Below, piece by piece: positions 52,427-61,765 of a stretch of 64,000 bases of DNA; the stretch's first letter is position 1, and each line of letters starts with the position of its first letter. The notes under the pieces are model-generated. The model saw only the letters and a list, made by a program, of their open reading frames with translations, had not been told where the DNA came from and ran no database searches. Where the stretch lies: assembly GCA_018672315.1 (NCBI GenBank), contig CP076053.1, positions 979,827 through 1,043,826 on the forward strand, in the 5' to 3' direction. The stretch is from Nocardioidaceae bacterium. GTDB lineage: Bacteria; Actinomycetota; Actinomycetes; Propionibacteriales; Nocardioidaceae. A program made the translations under genes and the position numbers.

Positions 52427-54031
52427 TCAGGCGCGGCGGATCGCCTTGAGGGCCCGCAGGCTCACGGTCATGAACTGGGCGTACTGCTTCTCGCTCATGC
52501 CGAGCATCGGCGCGAACCGCATGAAGCGCTGGGTCGCCACCGACTGGCTCTCGGTGAACCGCAGGATGCCCTCGGCGCCCTGGCGGCGCCCCATGCCGGA
52601 CTCGCGCATGCCGCCCATCGGGGAGTCGATGGAGCCGAAGGTCGCGGCGTACGCCTCGTTGACGTTGACCGTGCCGCACTTGATGCGCCGGGCGACGTCG
52701 CGGCCGCGGGCGGTGTCGCGGGTGTAGACCGACCCGTTGAGGCCGTACTCGCCGGAGTTGGCGAGCTCGACCGCCTCGTCCTCGTCGGAGAACCGGTAAA
52801 GGCTGACGACCGGGCCGAAGGTCTCGTCCCCGAACGCCTTCATGTCCGGCGTGACGCCCTCCATGATGGTCGGCTCGAAGTAGAACGGGCTCAGGTCGGT
52901 GCGCAGGTTGCCGCCGGTCAGCACGGTCGCGCCCTTGCTGCGCGCGTCCTCGGTGTGGTCGACCGCGGTGTCGATCTGGTCCTGGCTGATCAGCGACCCC
53001 ATGTCGGACTCCCAGCGCAGGGACGCCTCGAGGTGCATGGCCTCGGTCCGCTCGACGAACTTCGCACTGAACTCGTCGTACACGTCCTCGTGGACGTAGA
53101 AGCGCTCGGAGGAGACGCACAGCTGGCCGGAGTTGCCGAACGCGGCGCGCATCGCGCCCTCGACCGCGCGGTCGACGTCGGCGTCGGCGAGCACGAGGAA
53201 GGGGTTCTTGCCGCCGAGCTCGAGCGAGCAGCCGATGAGCAGCTCGGCGCACTGCGTGGCGATGATCTTGCCGGTGGCGGTGGAGCCGGTGAACTGCACG
53301 TAGTCCGACCGCTGGATCATCGGCGTGCCGAGCTCGCGGCCGGGGCCGGCGACGACGTTCCAGCAGTCCTTCGGCAGGCCGGCGTCCTCGAGCAGCTGGG
53401 CGCCGAGGAGGGCGGTCAGCATCGTCTGGGCGTCGGGCTTGGTGACGACGGTGTTGCCGGCGGCGAGGGCGGCGATGCCGTCGCTCAGAGCCATCGTGAA
53501 GGGGTAGTTCCACGGCGAGATGACGCCGACGACGCCCTTGGGCACGTGGTTGAGGTCGATGCGGGTCGCGATCGGGATGGCGCCGAGCTTGCGCTCGGAG
53601 CGCAGGTGCTTGCCGAGCGTGCGGCCGTAGTAGCGCGCGGTCAGCGCGACGTGCAGGGTCTCGTCGAAGGCGTTCTTGCGGGCCTTGCCGGACTCCAGGC
53701 AGATCATGTCGATGATCTCGACCTGGCGGTCGAGGATCAGGTCGTGGAGGTCGAGCAGCACCTTGCCGCGCTCGGCGTACGACATCGCGGCCCAGGCGGG
53801 CTGCGCGGCGCGGGCGCGGTCGTACGCCTCGGCGACGTCGGACTCGTCGCTCTGCGGGATCGAGGCGAGCGGCGCCCCGTCGATGGGTGAGGACACGTCG
53901 ACGCTGCGGCCGGTGCTCGAGACGACGCGAGAGGTGAGGGACTGGGCGTACGCCGGCTCCAGCTTCAGTGCCGCCCGCGGGTCGTGCTCGGGGTCGTGGG
54001 GGCCGGTCTCGAGGGAGGGGTGGGCGCTCAT
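52427..54031 (-). CDS. aldehyde dehydrogenase, succinate-semialdehyde type
   Basis: NAD(P)-dependent aldehyde dehydrogenase, 534 aa, with an N-terminal extension of about 30 residues. Signatures: ISPWNYPF, the Glu motif LELGGKNPFLVL, the catalytic Cys in NSGQLCVSSERF, and the C-terminal EEVFGP-like FGDETFGPVV. It is closest in style to succinate-semialdehyde dehydrogenase GabD2, but no GABA transaminase is near. TACCCT lies 6 nt before the ATG. First gene of a two-gene operon with the GMC oxidoreductase. Confidence 0.88.
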   Translation of the reverse strand: MSAHPSLETGPHDPEHDPRAALKLEPAYAQSLTSRVVSSTGRSVDVSSPIDGAPLASIPQSDESDVAEAYDRARAAQPAWAAMSYAERGKVLLDLHDLILDRQVEIIDMICLESGKARKNAFDETLHVALTARYYGRTLGKHLRSERKLGAIPIATRIDLNHVPKGVVGVISPWNYPFTMALSDGIAALAAGNTVVTKPDAQTMLTALLGAQLLEDAGLPKDCWNVVAGPGRELGTPMIQRSDYVQFTGSTATGKIIATQCAELLIGCSLELGGKNPFLVLADADVDRAVEGAMRAAFGNSGQLCVSSERFYVHEDVYDEFSAKFVERTEAMHLEASLRWESDMGSLISQDQIDTAVDHTEDARSKGATVLTGGNLRTDLSPFYFEPTIMEGVTPDMKAFGDETFGPVVSLYRFSDEDEAVELANSGEYGLNGSVYTRDTARGRDVARRIKCGTVNVNEAYAATFGSIDSPMGGMRESGMGRRQGAEGILRFTESQSVATQRFMRFAPMLGMSEKQYAQFMTVSLRALKAIRRA

Positions 54032-54037
54032 GGGCTC

Positions 54038-54043
54038 AGGGTA
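54038..54043 (-). promoter_or_regulatory. leaderless -10 box of the aldehyde dehydrogenase operon
   Basis: TACCCT on the minus strand, 6 nt before the ATG at 54031. Confidence 0.5.
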
Positions 54044-54138
54044 AGTGACCGGCGTCTCGTCGTACCAGGGGTATGTCGGGGTGATGCTTTACACATCGGC
54101 CCGCGATGTCCACGTATGTGACCATCCGGCCACATCCC

Positions 54139-54206
54139 GCGAGAGGTCACTTCTCGCGAGGGGTCACTTCCCGCGAGGGGTCACTTCCCGCGAGGGGTCA
54201 CTTCCC
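54139..54206. repeat. four tandem 17-bp repeats
   Basis: Units begin at 54139, 54156, 54173 and 54190. The plus-strand consensus is GCGAGGGGTCACTTCCC; unit 1 differs at two bases and a fifth partial copy (GCGATG) follows. The 3' end of the nitrilase-fold gene runs into them. The motif CCGCGATGTC occurs on both sides of the array. Confidence 0.85.
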
Positions 54207-54922
54207 GCGATGTCGGCGACGGCCAGCCCGGGGTCCGTACGCCCGGCCGAGCCGAGCACCCGCGCGTCGGGCGCGACGACACAGCTGCCGCCGGTGAACC
54301 CCCGGCCGTCGTACGACTCCCCGGTCGCCACCGCGGCGACCACCGGCAGCCCGGACTCCCGCGCCCGTGCAGCGAAGGTCGCGTCGCGCGCCTCCTCGCG
54401 GCCGGCGAACCACGCCGAGGAGACGACGTACGCGGTCGCGCCCGCCTCGGCACACGCCGCGACGTGCGCCGGCTCGTTCGCGTCCGCGCAGACGGCCAGG
54501 CCGAGCCGGTGACCCGACGTCGCCAGCGCAGGGTGGTCGAGCACGACCGCTCCGCCACCCGCGGCGTAGTGAGGCGCCTCGTCGGCGTCGACGTGGACCT
54601 TGTCGTAGACGTGCTCCGCCCGACCGTCGTGCACCGCGAGCAGAGCCAGCGTGCGTACGCCGTCGGGGCGCGCGCGGACGGTGCCGACCAGCACGAGCAC
54701 CTCGGGTGCGGCCCGCAGCAAGGGCACGAGGCGTACGTCGTGCTCCCCGACGGCTTCCCGCCCGGCGCCCGGGGCGTACCCGACCAGGAAGGCCTCGGGC
54801 AGCACCAGCACCTGCGCGACGGCCGTCGCGGCGCGGCGTGTCAGCGCCGCAGCCACGGCGACGTTGCCGGCGACATCGTCGACGACGGTGGTCGCCTGCC
54901 CGGCGGCGACCCGCAGGGTCAC
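54164..54922 (-). CDS. carbon-nitrogen hydrolase (nitrilase superfamily)
   Basis: 252 aa amidase or carbamoylase-type enzyme. The Glu-Lys-Cys triad is readable: LPEAFL (Glu 43), YDKVHVD (Lys 108) and AVCADANE (Cys 145). A second Glu in DEAPHYAAG is also usual. Substrate unknown. The last codons (SREVTPRGK and stop) are made by a tandem 17-bp repeat, so the C-terminus may differ between strains. The GTG start overlaps the guaB3 stop by 4 nt. Confidence 0.85.
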   Translation of the reverse strand: MTLRVAAGQATTVVDDVAGNVAVAAALTRRAATAVAQVLVLPEAFLVGYAPGAGREAVGEHDVRLVPLLRAAPEVLVLVGTVRARPDGVRTLALLAVHDGRAEHVYDKVHVDADEAPHYAAGGGAVVLDHPALATSGHRLGLAVCADANEPAHVAACAEAGATAYVVSSAWFAGREEARDATFAARARESGLPVVAAVATGESYDGRGFTGGSCVVAPDARVLGSAGRTDPGLAVADIAGSDPSREVTPRGK

Positions 54923-56022
54923 GAGATGACGACCTCGATGCGCTGGAACTCCTTGAGGTCCGTGTAGCCGGTCGTCGCCATCGAGCGGCGCAGCGCCCCG
55001 ACCAGGTTCATCGTGCCGTCGGCGACGCGGGAGGGGCCGAAGAGGATCTCCTCCATGGAGCCGATGGTCTCGAACTGCACGCGCTCGCCGCGGGGCAGGT
55101 CCTCGTGGTGCGCCTCGGTGCCCCAGTGGAAGCCCCGCCCCGGCGCCTCCACGGCGCGGGCCAGCGGCGACCCGACCATGACGGCGTCGGCGCCGCAGGC
55201 GATGGCCTTGGCGACGTCACCGGAACGGCCGATCGAGCCGTCGGCGATGACGTGCACGTACCGGCCGCCGGACTCGTCGAGGTAGTCCCGCCGCGCCGCG
55301 GCGACGTCGGCCACCGCGCTCGCCATGGGAACTGCGACACCGAGCACGGTGCGGGTGGTGTGAGCGGCACCGCCGCCGAAGCCGACGAGCACACCGGCGG
55401 CGCCCGTACGCATGAGATGCAGCGCCGCCTGGTAGGTCGCGCAACCACCGACGATGACGGGCACGTCGAGCTCGTAGATGAAGTTCTTGAGGTTCAGCGG
55501 CTCGGACTGGCTCGAGACGTGCTCGGCCGAGACCGTGGTGCCGCGGATGACGAACATGTCGACGCCGGCGGCCACGACGATGTCCGCGTACTGCTTGGTG
55601 TTCTGCGGGCTGAGCGACCCGGCCACCGTCACGCCGGCCTCCCGCATCTGCTTCAGGCGGGCGGTGATCAGCTCGGGCTGGATCGGGGCCGCGTAGATCT
55701 GCTGCATGCGCTCGGTGGCCGCGGCGCCGCGGAGCTCGGCGATCTCCTCGAGCAGGCTCGTCGGGTCCTCGTAGCGCGTCCAGAGGCCCTCGAGGTTCAG
55801 CACCCCCAGGCCGCCGGCGCGGCCCATGGCGATGGCGGTGTCGGGGCTCATCACCGAGTCCATCGGCGCCGCCACGACCGGCATCTCGAAGCGGTAGGCG
55901 TCGATCTGCCAGGCGACCGAGACCTCCTCGGGGTCGCGCGTGCGCCGGCTCGGGACGATCGCGATGTCGTCGAAGCTGTACGCGCGCCGGCCGCGCTTGG
56001 CCCTGCCGATCTCGATCTCCAC
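54919..56022 (-). CDS. guaB3: GuaB3 family IMP dehydrogenase-related protein
   Basis: 367 aa TIM-barrel protein of the IMPDH/GMPR superfamily without CBS domains. It has FDDIAIVPS, the VVAAPMDSVMSP segment, the phosphate-binding loop IADGSIGRSGDVAKAIACGADAVMVGS and the flap region. At the place of the catalytic GSICTTR loop it reads RGTTVSAEH, with no cysteine, a feature of actinobacterial GuaB3. True reaction not established from sequence. GTG start with TAGCCT 7 nt upstream; coupled to the nitrilase gene. Confidence 0.9.
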   Translation of the reverse strand: MEIEIGRAKRGRRAYSFDDIAIVPSRRTRDPEEVSVAWQIDAYRFEMPVVAAPMDSVMSPDTAIAMGRAGGLGVLNLEGLWTRYEDPTSLLEEIAELRGAAATERMQQIYAAPIQPELITARLKQMREAGVTVAGSLSPQNTKQYADIVVAAGVDMFVIRGTTVSAEHVSSQSEPLNLKNFIYELDVPVIVGGCATYQAALHLMRTGAAGVLVGFGGGAAHTTRTVLGVAVPMASAVADVAAARRDYLDESGGRYVHVIADGSIGRSGDVAKAIACGADAVMVGSPLARAVEAPGRGFHWGTEAHHEDLPRGERVQFETIGSMEEILFGPSRVADGTMNLVGALRRSMATTGYTDLKEFQRIEVVIS

Positions 56023-56029
56023 CCGCCGA

Positions 56030-56035
56030 AGGCTA
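56030..56035 (-). promoter_or_regulatory. leaderless -10 box of guaB3
   Basis: TAGCCT on the minus strand, 7 nt before the GTG at 56022. Confidence 0.5.
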
Positions 56036-56158
56036 CTTGGCCCCGGCGCGGGCCTGCTGTGTGCGGGTTCTGGACGCTGCGCCCTCGGGCGCATTTCACA
56101 ATCAGGTCACGATCGTGCATCGTGTCGGACACCGTCCTCGAGCACGTGAGGAGCAGAC

Positions 56159-56710
56159 ATGCCGTCCTCCCCGCCCCGTACCCGTCCGTCACGGCTGGTC
56201 CGTCGTGTCAGCGGCGCCGCCTGCCTGGCCGTGGTGGCCGCAATGGCCGGCGCCGTGCTCACGGCCGGTCCGGCCGACGCGCAGACACGCAGCGTCCGTG
56301 ACGGTCGCGACGCCGTCGTGCCGCGACTCGACCTGCGGCAGGTGACCTTCTCCAACACCCGCGAGCGGCTGCGGGCCACCGTGCAGGTGCGAGGGCTCCG
56401 CGCCCGTGGCGCGTTGCAGCTGACCCTGCGCTTTGACGACACCCGCGGCTACGCCCACAGCGCGGTCGTCACGAGGTACCCCTCAGGCGCCACCGGCACC
56501 TCGTGGACGTGGCAGCCCAGCTTCGGCGGCTCGATGGAGACCTGCCCCAAGCCCATGTCGGTGCGGGTCCTCCCCAAGCGGGACCGCGTCGTCATGATCA
56601 TGCCCCGGTGCAAGCGACCGGCGGCGCGCTATCTCGTGCTGGAGAGCTCACGCCCCGACGCCGACAGCGCCGACAGGATCGACCTCGACGGCCGCATCGG
56701 CGCTACCTGA
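56159..56710 (+). CDS. secreted hypothetical protein
   Basis: 183 aa, unrecognised. A basic N-terminus and hydrophobic core (about residues 15-35) end at a GPADAQT signal-peptidase-like site near residue 41. The mature part looks beta-rich (LRATVQVRGLRARGALQLTLRF), with a tryptophan pair (SWTWQPS) and two cysteines (METCPKP and MPRCKRP) that could form a disulfide. The ATG has a good site (AGGAG 5 nt upstream), so it is not leaderless. The 136-bp spacer to guaB3 is a shared divergent promoter region. Confidence 0.72.
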   Translation: MPSSPPRTRPSRLVRRVSGAACLAVVAAMAGAVLTAGPADAQTRSVRDGRDAVVPRLDLRQVTFSNTRERLRATVQVRGLRARGALQLTLRFDDTRGYAHSAVVTRYPSGATGTSWTWQPSFGGSMETCPKPMSVRVLPKRDRVVMIMPRCKRPAARYLVLESSRPDADSADRIDLDGRIGAT

Positions 56711-56726
56711 CATCGGGTTCTCGGCG

Positions 56727-56732
56727 TATCGT
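56727..56732 (+). promoter_or_regulatory. leaderless -10 box of the 237-aa gene
   Basis: TATCGT, 6 nt before the ATG at 56739. Confidence 0.5.
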
Positions 56733-56738
56733 GGGGCG

Positions 56739-57452
56739 ATGGAGACCCCCGGTACCGTCCGTCCCGCCGCGAGCGTCGAACCGGCGCAGTGGTTGATGTC
56801 GGACGCCCTCGACGACTGGAGCGAGACCGTCCGCTGGGGCCCGCGCGGCTTCGAGGTGTACGCTCGCGTCGACTTCGACGCGCGGGACGGGCACGACGAC
56901 GAGGCCGATCCCGAACGCCTCCTGACCGCTCTGCTGCCGACGCTCGCCGACCACACCTCGACCCCGGACGAGTGCTTCGCGGCCGTCTGGGAGGGCCGGT
57001 CCGGCCCGGACACCCCACTCCTCGAGGCTCCCGTCGTCGATCTGCCGGAAAGACGGATGTTCCTCTTCGAGGTCGCCTCACGCGATCTGCGCGACGTGCC
57101 GGCCCTCGCGTGGTCGGGCGACGATCTCGTCGATCACGGACCGGCGCCGGACCTGGCTTGGCCCGCGGACCGCGCCTGGCTCGTCGCCTGGGACGTCGAC
57201 GAGGCGCTCGCCTTCACCATCGCCTGCAGCGAGCGGGCGTACGCAGCCCTGACCGCCGCCCTGCCCGACCGGGTGCGGCGCGCGCAGCGGGGCGACCCCG
57301 AGCCGCTGTACGCGCCCGGTGGCCACGGCGAGCCCATCGACCCGCGGGCGCTCGGCGAGCCGGTACCTGCCGGGGACCCGGGCTTCATGCGCTACGCCGG
57401 CCTCGGTCTGCTCGGCGGCTTCGGCATCGGTGGCCTGAGCGACGGCGGCTGA
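56739..57452 (+). CDS. hypothetical cytoplasmic protein
   Basis: 237 aa, acidic, no signal peptide and no recognised domain. Features: a tryptophan-rich first 50 residues (QWLMSDALDDWSETVRWGPRGFEVY), a repeated Asp/Ala pattern, and a glycine-rich C-terminus (GLGLLGGFGIGGLSDGG). The clear -10 box at the ATG and a codon bias like the neighbours' support expression. Stands alone between the secreted protein and the tautomerase, all on the plus strand. Confidence 0.68.
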   Translation: METPGTVRPAASVEPAQWLMSDALDDWSETVRWGPRGFEVYARVDFDARDGHDDEADPERLLTALLPTLADHTSTPDECFAAVWEGRSGPDTPLLEAPVVDLPERRMFLFEVASRDLRDVPALAWSGDDLVDHGPAPDLAWPADRAWLVAWDVDEALAFTIACSERAYAALTAALPDRVRRAQRGDPEPLYAPGGHGEPIDPRALGEPVPAGDPGFMRYAGLGLLGGFGIGGLSDGG

Positions 57453-57497
57453 TCCCCGACGGGTTTGCATTGCGCGCAACCGGCGCAGGAATCAGGC

Positions 57498-57884
57498 ATG
57501 CCACTCGTACGCATCGACATGCAGAAGGGCCGCTCCCCCGAGCAGGTCCGTGAGATCGCCGACGTCGTGCAGCAGGTGATGGAGGACGTCTTCGCCGCCC
57601 CGCCCGGCGACCGCTACCAGGTGGTCACCCAGCACGAGGTCGGCGAGATCATCTTCGGTGACACCGGGTTGGGCCTGGACCGCACCGACGAGGTGATGCT
57701 GATCCAGGTCTTCCAGCAGGGGCGTGACACCTCGCAGAAGGAGTCGCTCTACGCCACGCTCGCCGACCGGCTCGGCAAGGTCGGCGTACGCCCGGAGGAC
57801 CTCGTCGTCTCCGTGAACGCCAACGAGCAGGCCGACTGGTCCTTCGGCATGGGTCGCGCGCAGTTCCTCACCGGCGAGCTCTGA
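57498..57884 (+). CDS. tautomerase family protein
   Basis: 128 aa, 4-oxalocrotonate tautomerase/MIF-like superfamily. Begins MPLVRIDMQKG, so Pro-1 after Met removal is the catalytic base, and the longer open frame upstream is rejected because it would bury this proline. The two halves (SPEQVREIADVVQQVMEDVF, and SLYATLADRLGKVGVRPEDLVV) show the doubled beta-alpha-beta plan. A 10-bp palindrome TTGCGCGCAA at 57470-57479 lies just upstream. Substrate unknown. Confidence 0.85.
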   Translation: MPLVRIDMQKGRSPEQVREIADVVQQVMEDVFAAPPGDRYQVVTQHEVGEIIFGDTGLGLDRTDEVMLIQVFQQGRDTSQKESLYATLADRLGKVGVRPEDLVVSVNANEQADWSFGMGRAQFLTGEL

Positions 57885-57892
57885 CCCAGACT

Positions 57893-57968
57893 GCATGTAA
57901 CCCCATGTTCTCGCTGCTTCGCGCGGCCCCGGCGGCGCGCGGAGCAACCACAACATGGGGTTACATGC
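57893..57968. repeat. 76-bp element with 17-bp perfect inverted repeats
   Basis: GCATGTAACCCCATGTT and its exact complement bound a GC-rich core that can itself pair (TGCTTCGCGC with GCGCGcGGAGCA). It fills the space between the convergent tautomerase and guaB genes. It may act as a two-way terminator or be a small mobile palindromic element. Confidence 0.65.
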
Positions 57969-57999
57969 CGGAGAGCGCCGGCGACGGCGGACCGAGAGG

Positions 58000-59550
<1,551 letters not shown>

Positions 59551-59635
59551 GGTCCGTCCCGAGGGGTGCGGCGGCGGGCCGCGCGTCGCCCTCGTCACCC
59601 TGCTGCGGGTCTCCGGGGGGTGTCTCGCGGCTGCC

Positions 59636-60580
59636 TCAGGAGGCGGCTCGCGGTGAGCCCGGCGTACGCGGCCCCCGCAGCGCCGAGACCCGCGCCAACG
59701 GCAGGCGTACGACCAGCTCCTCGTCCTGCACGCTGATGCGACCCGAGAGCCCGGTGCCGAGAACCATCGGCAGCACCGCGGGGTGCTGCGCCTCCGCCCG
59801 CAGCACCAGCTCGCCCGCCCCGCGCGCCTTGCCGAGGCCCGCGGCCTGACGCAGCAGCATGCTCCCGATCCCGCGCCGTCGCCATGCCGCGTCGACCGAG
59901 ACCGACAGGCCGAGGCTGTTCTCGCCGTGGGACCGGTCCTCCCCCACGGCCCCGTGCAGCTGCGCCCGGCCGACCACGTGCCCGTCGACGTGCGCGACCA
60001 CCAGGTCCTCCCCGCGCGTGCTCAGCTTCGGCCGCCCCGTCGCCTCGCCCGGCACGACGGATGCGGGCCGACGGCTGCGCGAGAGGGCCTCGTCGGCCAG
60101 GGCGGCCAGCGCCGCCGCGCGCGCGTGCTCGGACTGCGTGAAGGGCGCCGGCCGCCTGACCTGCACCAGCACTCCCCCCACGGCCATCTCGATCACGTCG
60201 AGGTCGGCGTCACCGTGCTCGGCCGCCTCGACGACGTCGAGGTCGGCGTCGAAGAGCTCCGTGGCGATCTCCGTGAAGCGCCGAGGGTCGGCCACGAGCC
60301 GGCGGGCGGCGTGCAGGTAGCGCACCGGCTGGTCCATCAGCGCCGCGTCCGAGCACGGAGCCACCGCCGCGTCCCGAGCACCCGACCGCTGCAGCAGCTC
60401 GACGACGTCCTCGGACGTCCACTCGTTCGGCGCCCCGAGAACGAGCTCGTCGGTCACCTGCGTCCCACCGGGGAAGACCTGCAGCGCCACGATGTTGACC
60501 TCGGCCGCGCCGCAGGTCTCGGCCAGGCGCGCGAGCGCCCCCGGGCGGTCCTCCAGCGTCACGCGTACTCGCCACATCAT
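59636..60580 (-). CDS. ACT domain-GNAT acetyltransferase fusion
   Basis: 314 aa. Residues 1-80 read as an ACT ligand-binding domain (MWRVRVTLEDRPGALARLAETCGAAEVNIVALQV). Residues 170-300 look like a GNAT acetyltransferase: the acetyl-CoA motif is RRRGIGSMLLRQA, preceded by the beta strand LGLSVSVDAAW. The middle (80-170) is not recognised. The fusion suggests acetylation controlled by an amino acid or other small ligand. ATG at 60580 or 60577. Upstream of guaB on the same strand with a 97-bp gap, but guaB has its own promoter. Confidence 0.83.
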   Translation of the reverse strand: MMWRVRVTLEDRPGALARLAETCGAAEVNIVALQVFPGGTQVTDELVLGAPNEWTSEDVVELLQRSGARDAAVAPCSDAALMDQPVRYLHAARRLVADPRRFTEIATELFDADLDVVEAAEHGDADLDVIEMAVGGVLVQVRRPAPFTQSEHARAAALAALADEALSRSRRPASVVPGEATGRPKLSTRGEDLVVAHVDGHVVGRAQLHGAVGEDRSHGENSLGLSVSVDAAWRRRGIGSMLLRQAAGLGKARGAGELVLRAEAQHPAVLPMVLGTGLSGRISVQDEELVVRLPLARVSALRGPRTPGSPRAAS

Positions 60581-60669
60581 GGGGCGAGCGTGCCGAGGCT
60601 GTGTTCCAGGTCATGTGCGCGCGTGTAACGGCCGGGTGAACGCCTCGCCCGGGCTCGGTCGGCCCGGTG

Positions 60670-61554
60670 TCAGGCGTGATGGACGACCGGGCAGCCCAGC
60701 GTCGCGGGTCGGTGCGTGCCGAGTCCCTCGATGTCGTAGCCGTGCGGGTAGCTCCGCGACCCCGGCAGGTCGGCGAACCGGAACGAGGAGGTGCGCGGGG
60801 CGGTGCGACGCACGTACGCGGACCGCGCCCGCAGCGCCGCCCGCGCGGCCCGTCGCTCCCACGCCGCCGGGTGCGGGTAGCCGAACGCGTCGAGGAGCGG
60901 GCCGTCCATCAGCGCGTACGAGAACCGCTTCACCGCCGCGCTCGGCGCGAGGTGATTGGGCGGAAAGGTGCACATCAGCTCCAGCGTCGCGTCGGCGACG
61001 GCCCGGGCACCCGGGTCGTAGGCGAAGTGCTGCCTCTCGTACGCATCCATCAGCTCCCCGAAATCCCGCCAGCCGTCCGGGATGCCGCGGATGCCCATGT
61101 GCTCACCCAGGTCGGTGTAGTAGGTGGACGCCGCGACCTTCTCCGCCTCGGTCATGGGCCGCCAGGCGTGGTCGTCCATCCAGCGGATCGGCACCGTCAC
61201 GAACGTGGAGAGCACGTAGAGCATGTCGTCGTCGGCGATGTCGTACATGGCGTGCATCTGGTTGATCCGCTTCACCGCGCGCCGCCCGGGTCCGGGCCCG
61301 AGCCCGTGGGCCATCACCTCGTCGAGCAACAGGCCGGTGTCGTCGTAGCGCTTCTGCACGCGCTCGGTGAACTCCCCCGTCGCGGCCAGCAACGAACCGA
61401 TCGACGGCACCGCGTACGTGCGGAACAGCGCGAAGCTCAACGCCTGGTTGGTGTCCCAGGGCAGCTCGTGCAGGGCGCTGATGCGGTAGATCTCGTGCGC
61501 GTCCTGCACCGGGTCGAGCGTCGCGATGCGCCTAAGCCAGAAGTCGCGTTCCAT
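60670..61554 (-). CDS. oxygenase MpaB family protein (DUF2236)
   Basis: 294 aa. DUF2236 proteins are b-type haem or related oxygenases (rubber oxygenase Lcp and fungal MpaB relatives). The pattern fits: DPVQDAHEIYRIS, RINQMHAMYDIADDDMLYVLSTFV and the DDHAWRPMTEAEK segment, with several candidate haem-ligand histidines (QMHAMY, ERQHFAY). No signal peptide, so probably cytoplasmic. Its promoter carries the same operator as the acyl-CoA dehydrogenase at 42692, suggesting co-regulation in lipid or isoprenoid catabolism. Confidence 0.83.
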   Translation of the reverse strand: MERDFWLRRIATLDPVQDAHEIYRISALHELPWDTNQALSFALFRTYAVPSIGSLLAATGEFTERVQKRYDDTGLLLDEVMAHGLGPGPGRRAVKRINQMHAMYDIADDDMLYVLSTFVTVPIRWMDDHAWRPMTEAEKVAASTYYTDLGEHMGIRGIPDGWRDFGELMDAYERQHFAYDPGARAVADATLELMCTFPPNHLAPSAAVKRFSYALMDGPLLDAFGYPHPAAWERRAARAALRARSAYVRRTAPRTSSFRFADLPGSRSYPHGYDIEGLGTHRPATLGCPVVHHA

Positions 61555-61558
61555 TCAT

Positions 61559-61575
61559 TGACAGTAACGCTGTCA
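61559..61575. promoter_or_regulatory. TetR-type operator overlapping the MpaB-like promoter
   Basis: TGACAGT-AAC-GCTGTCA ends 5 nt before the ATG at 61554. It covers TACTGT (61561-61566, minus strand), a leaderless -10 box 6 nt from the start, so a bound protein would block transcription. Confidence 0.55.
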
Positions 61576-61765
61576 GCGTCGCCCGTCGATACCTCGATCG
61601 GACTCAGCCTCGACATCGACTGGCGACCCCTTCCCGTGACCGGCGACCTCACGTCACGGGTCTCCAGCATTCTCGAGGGGTCGGCAGTCGGCTGATGCCG
61701 GCGCCGAGGCCCCCCGCTGTGGATAAGTCGTCTCGCCGCCTTCGTGGCACACCGAGGATGCATGC

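Noticed and set aside
54139-54206. CRISPR array
   Set aside because: The 17-bp units are directly adjacent with no spacers and there are no cas genes in the window.
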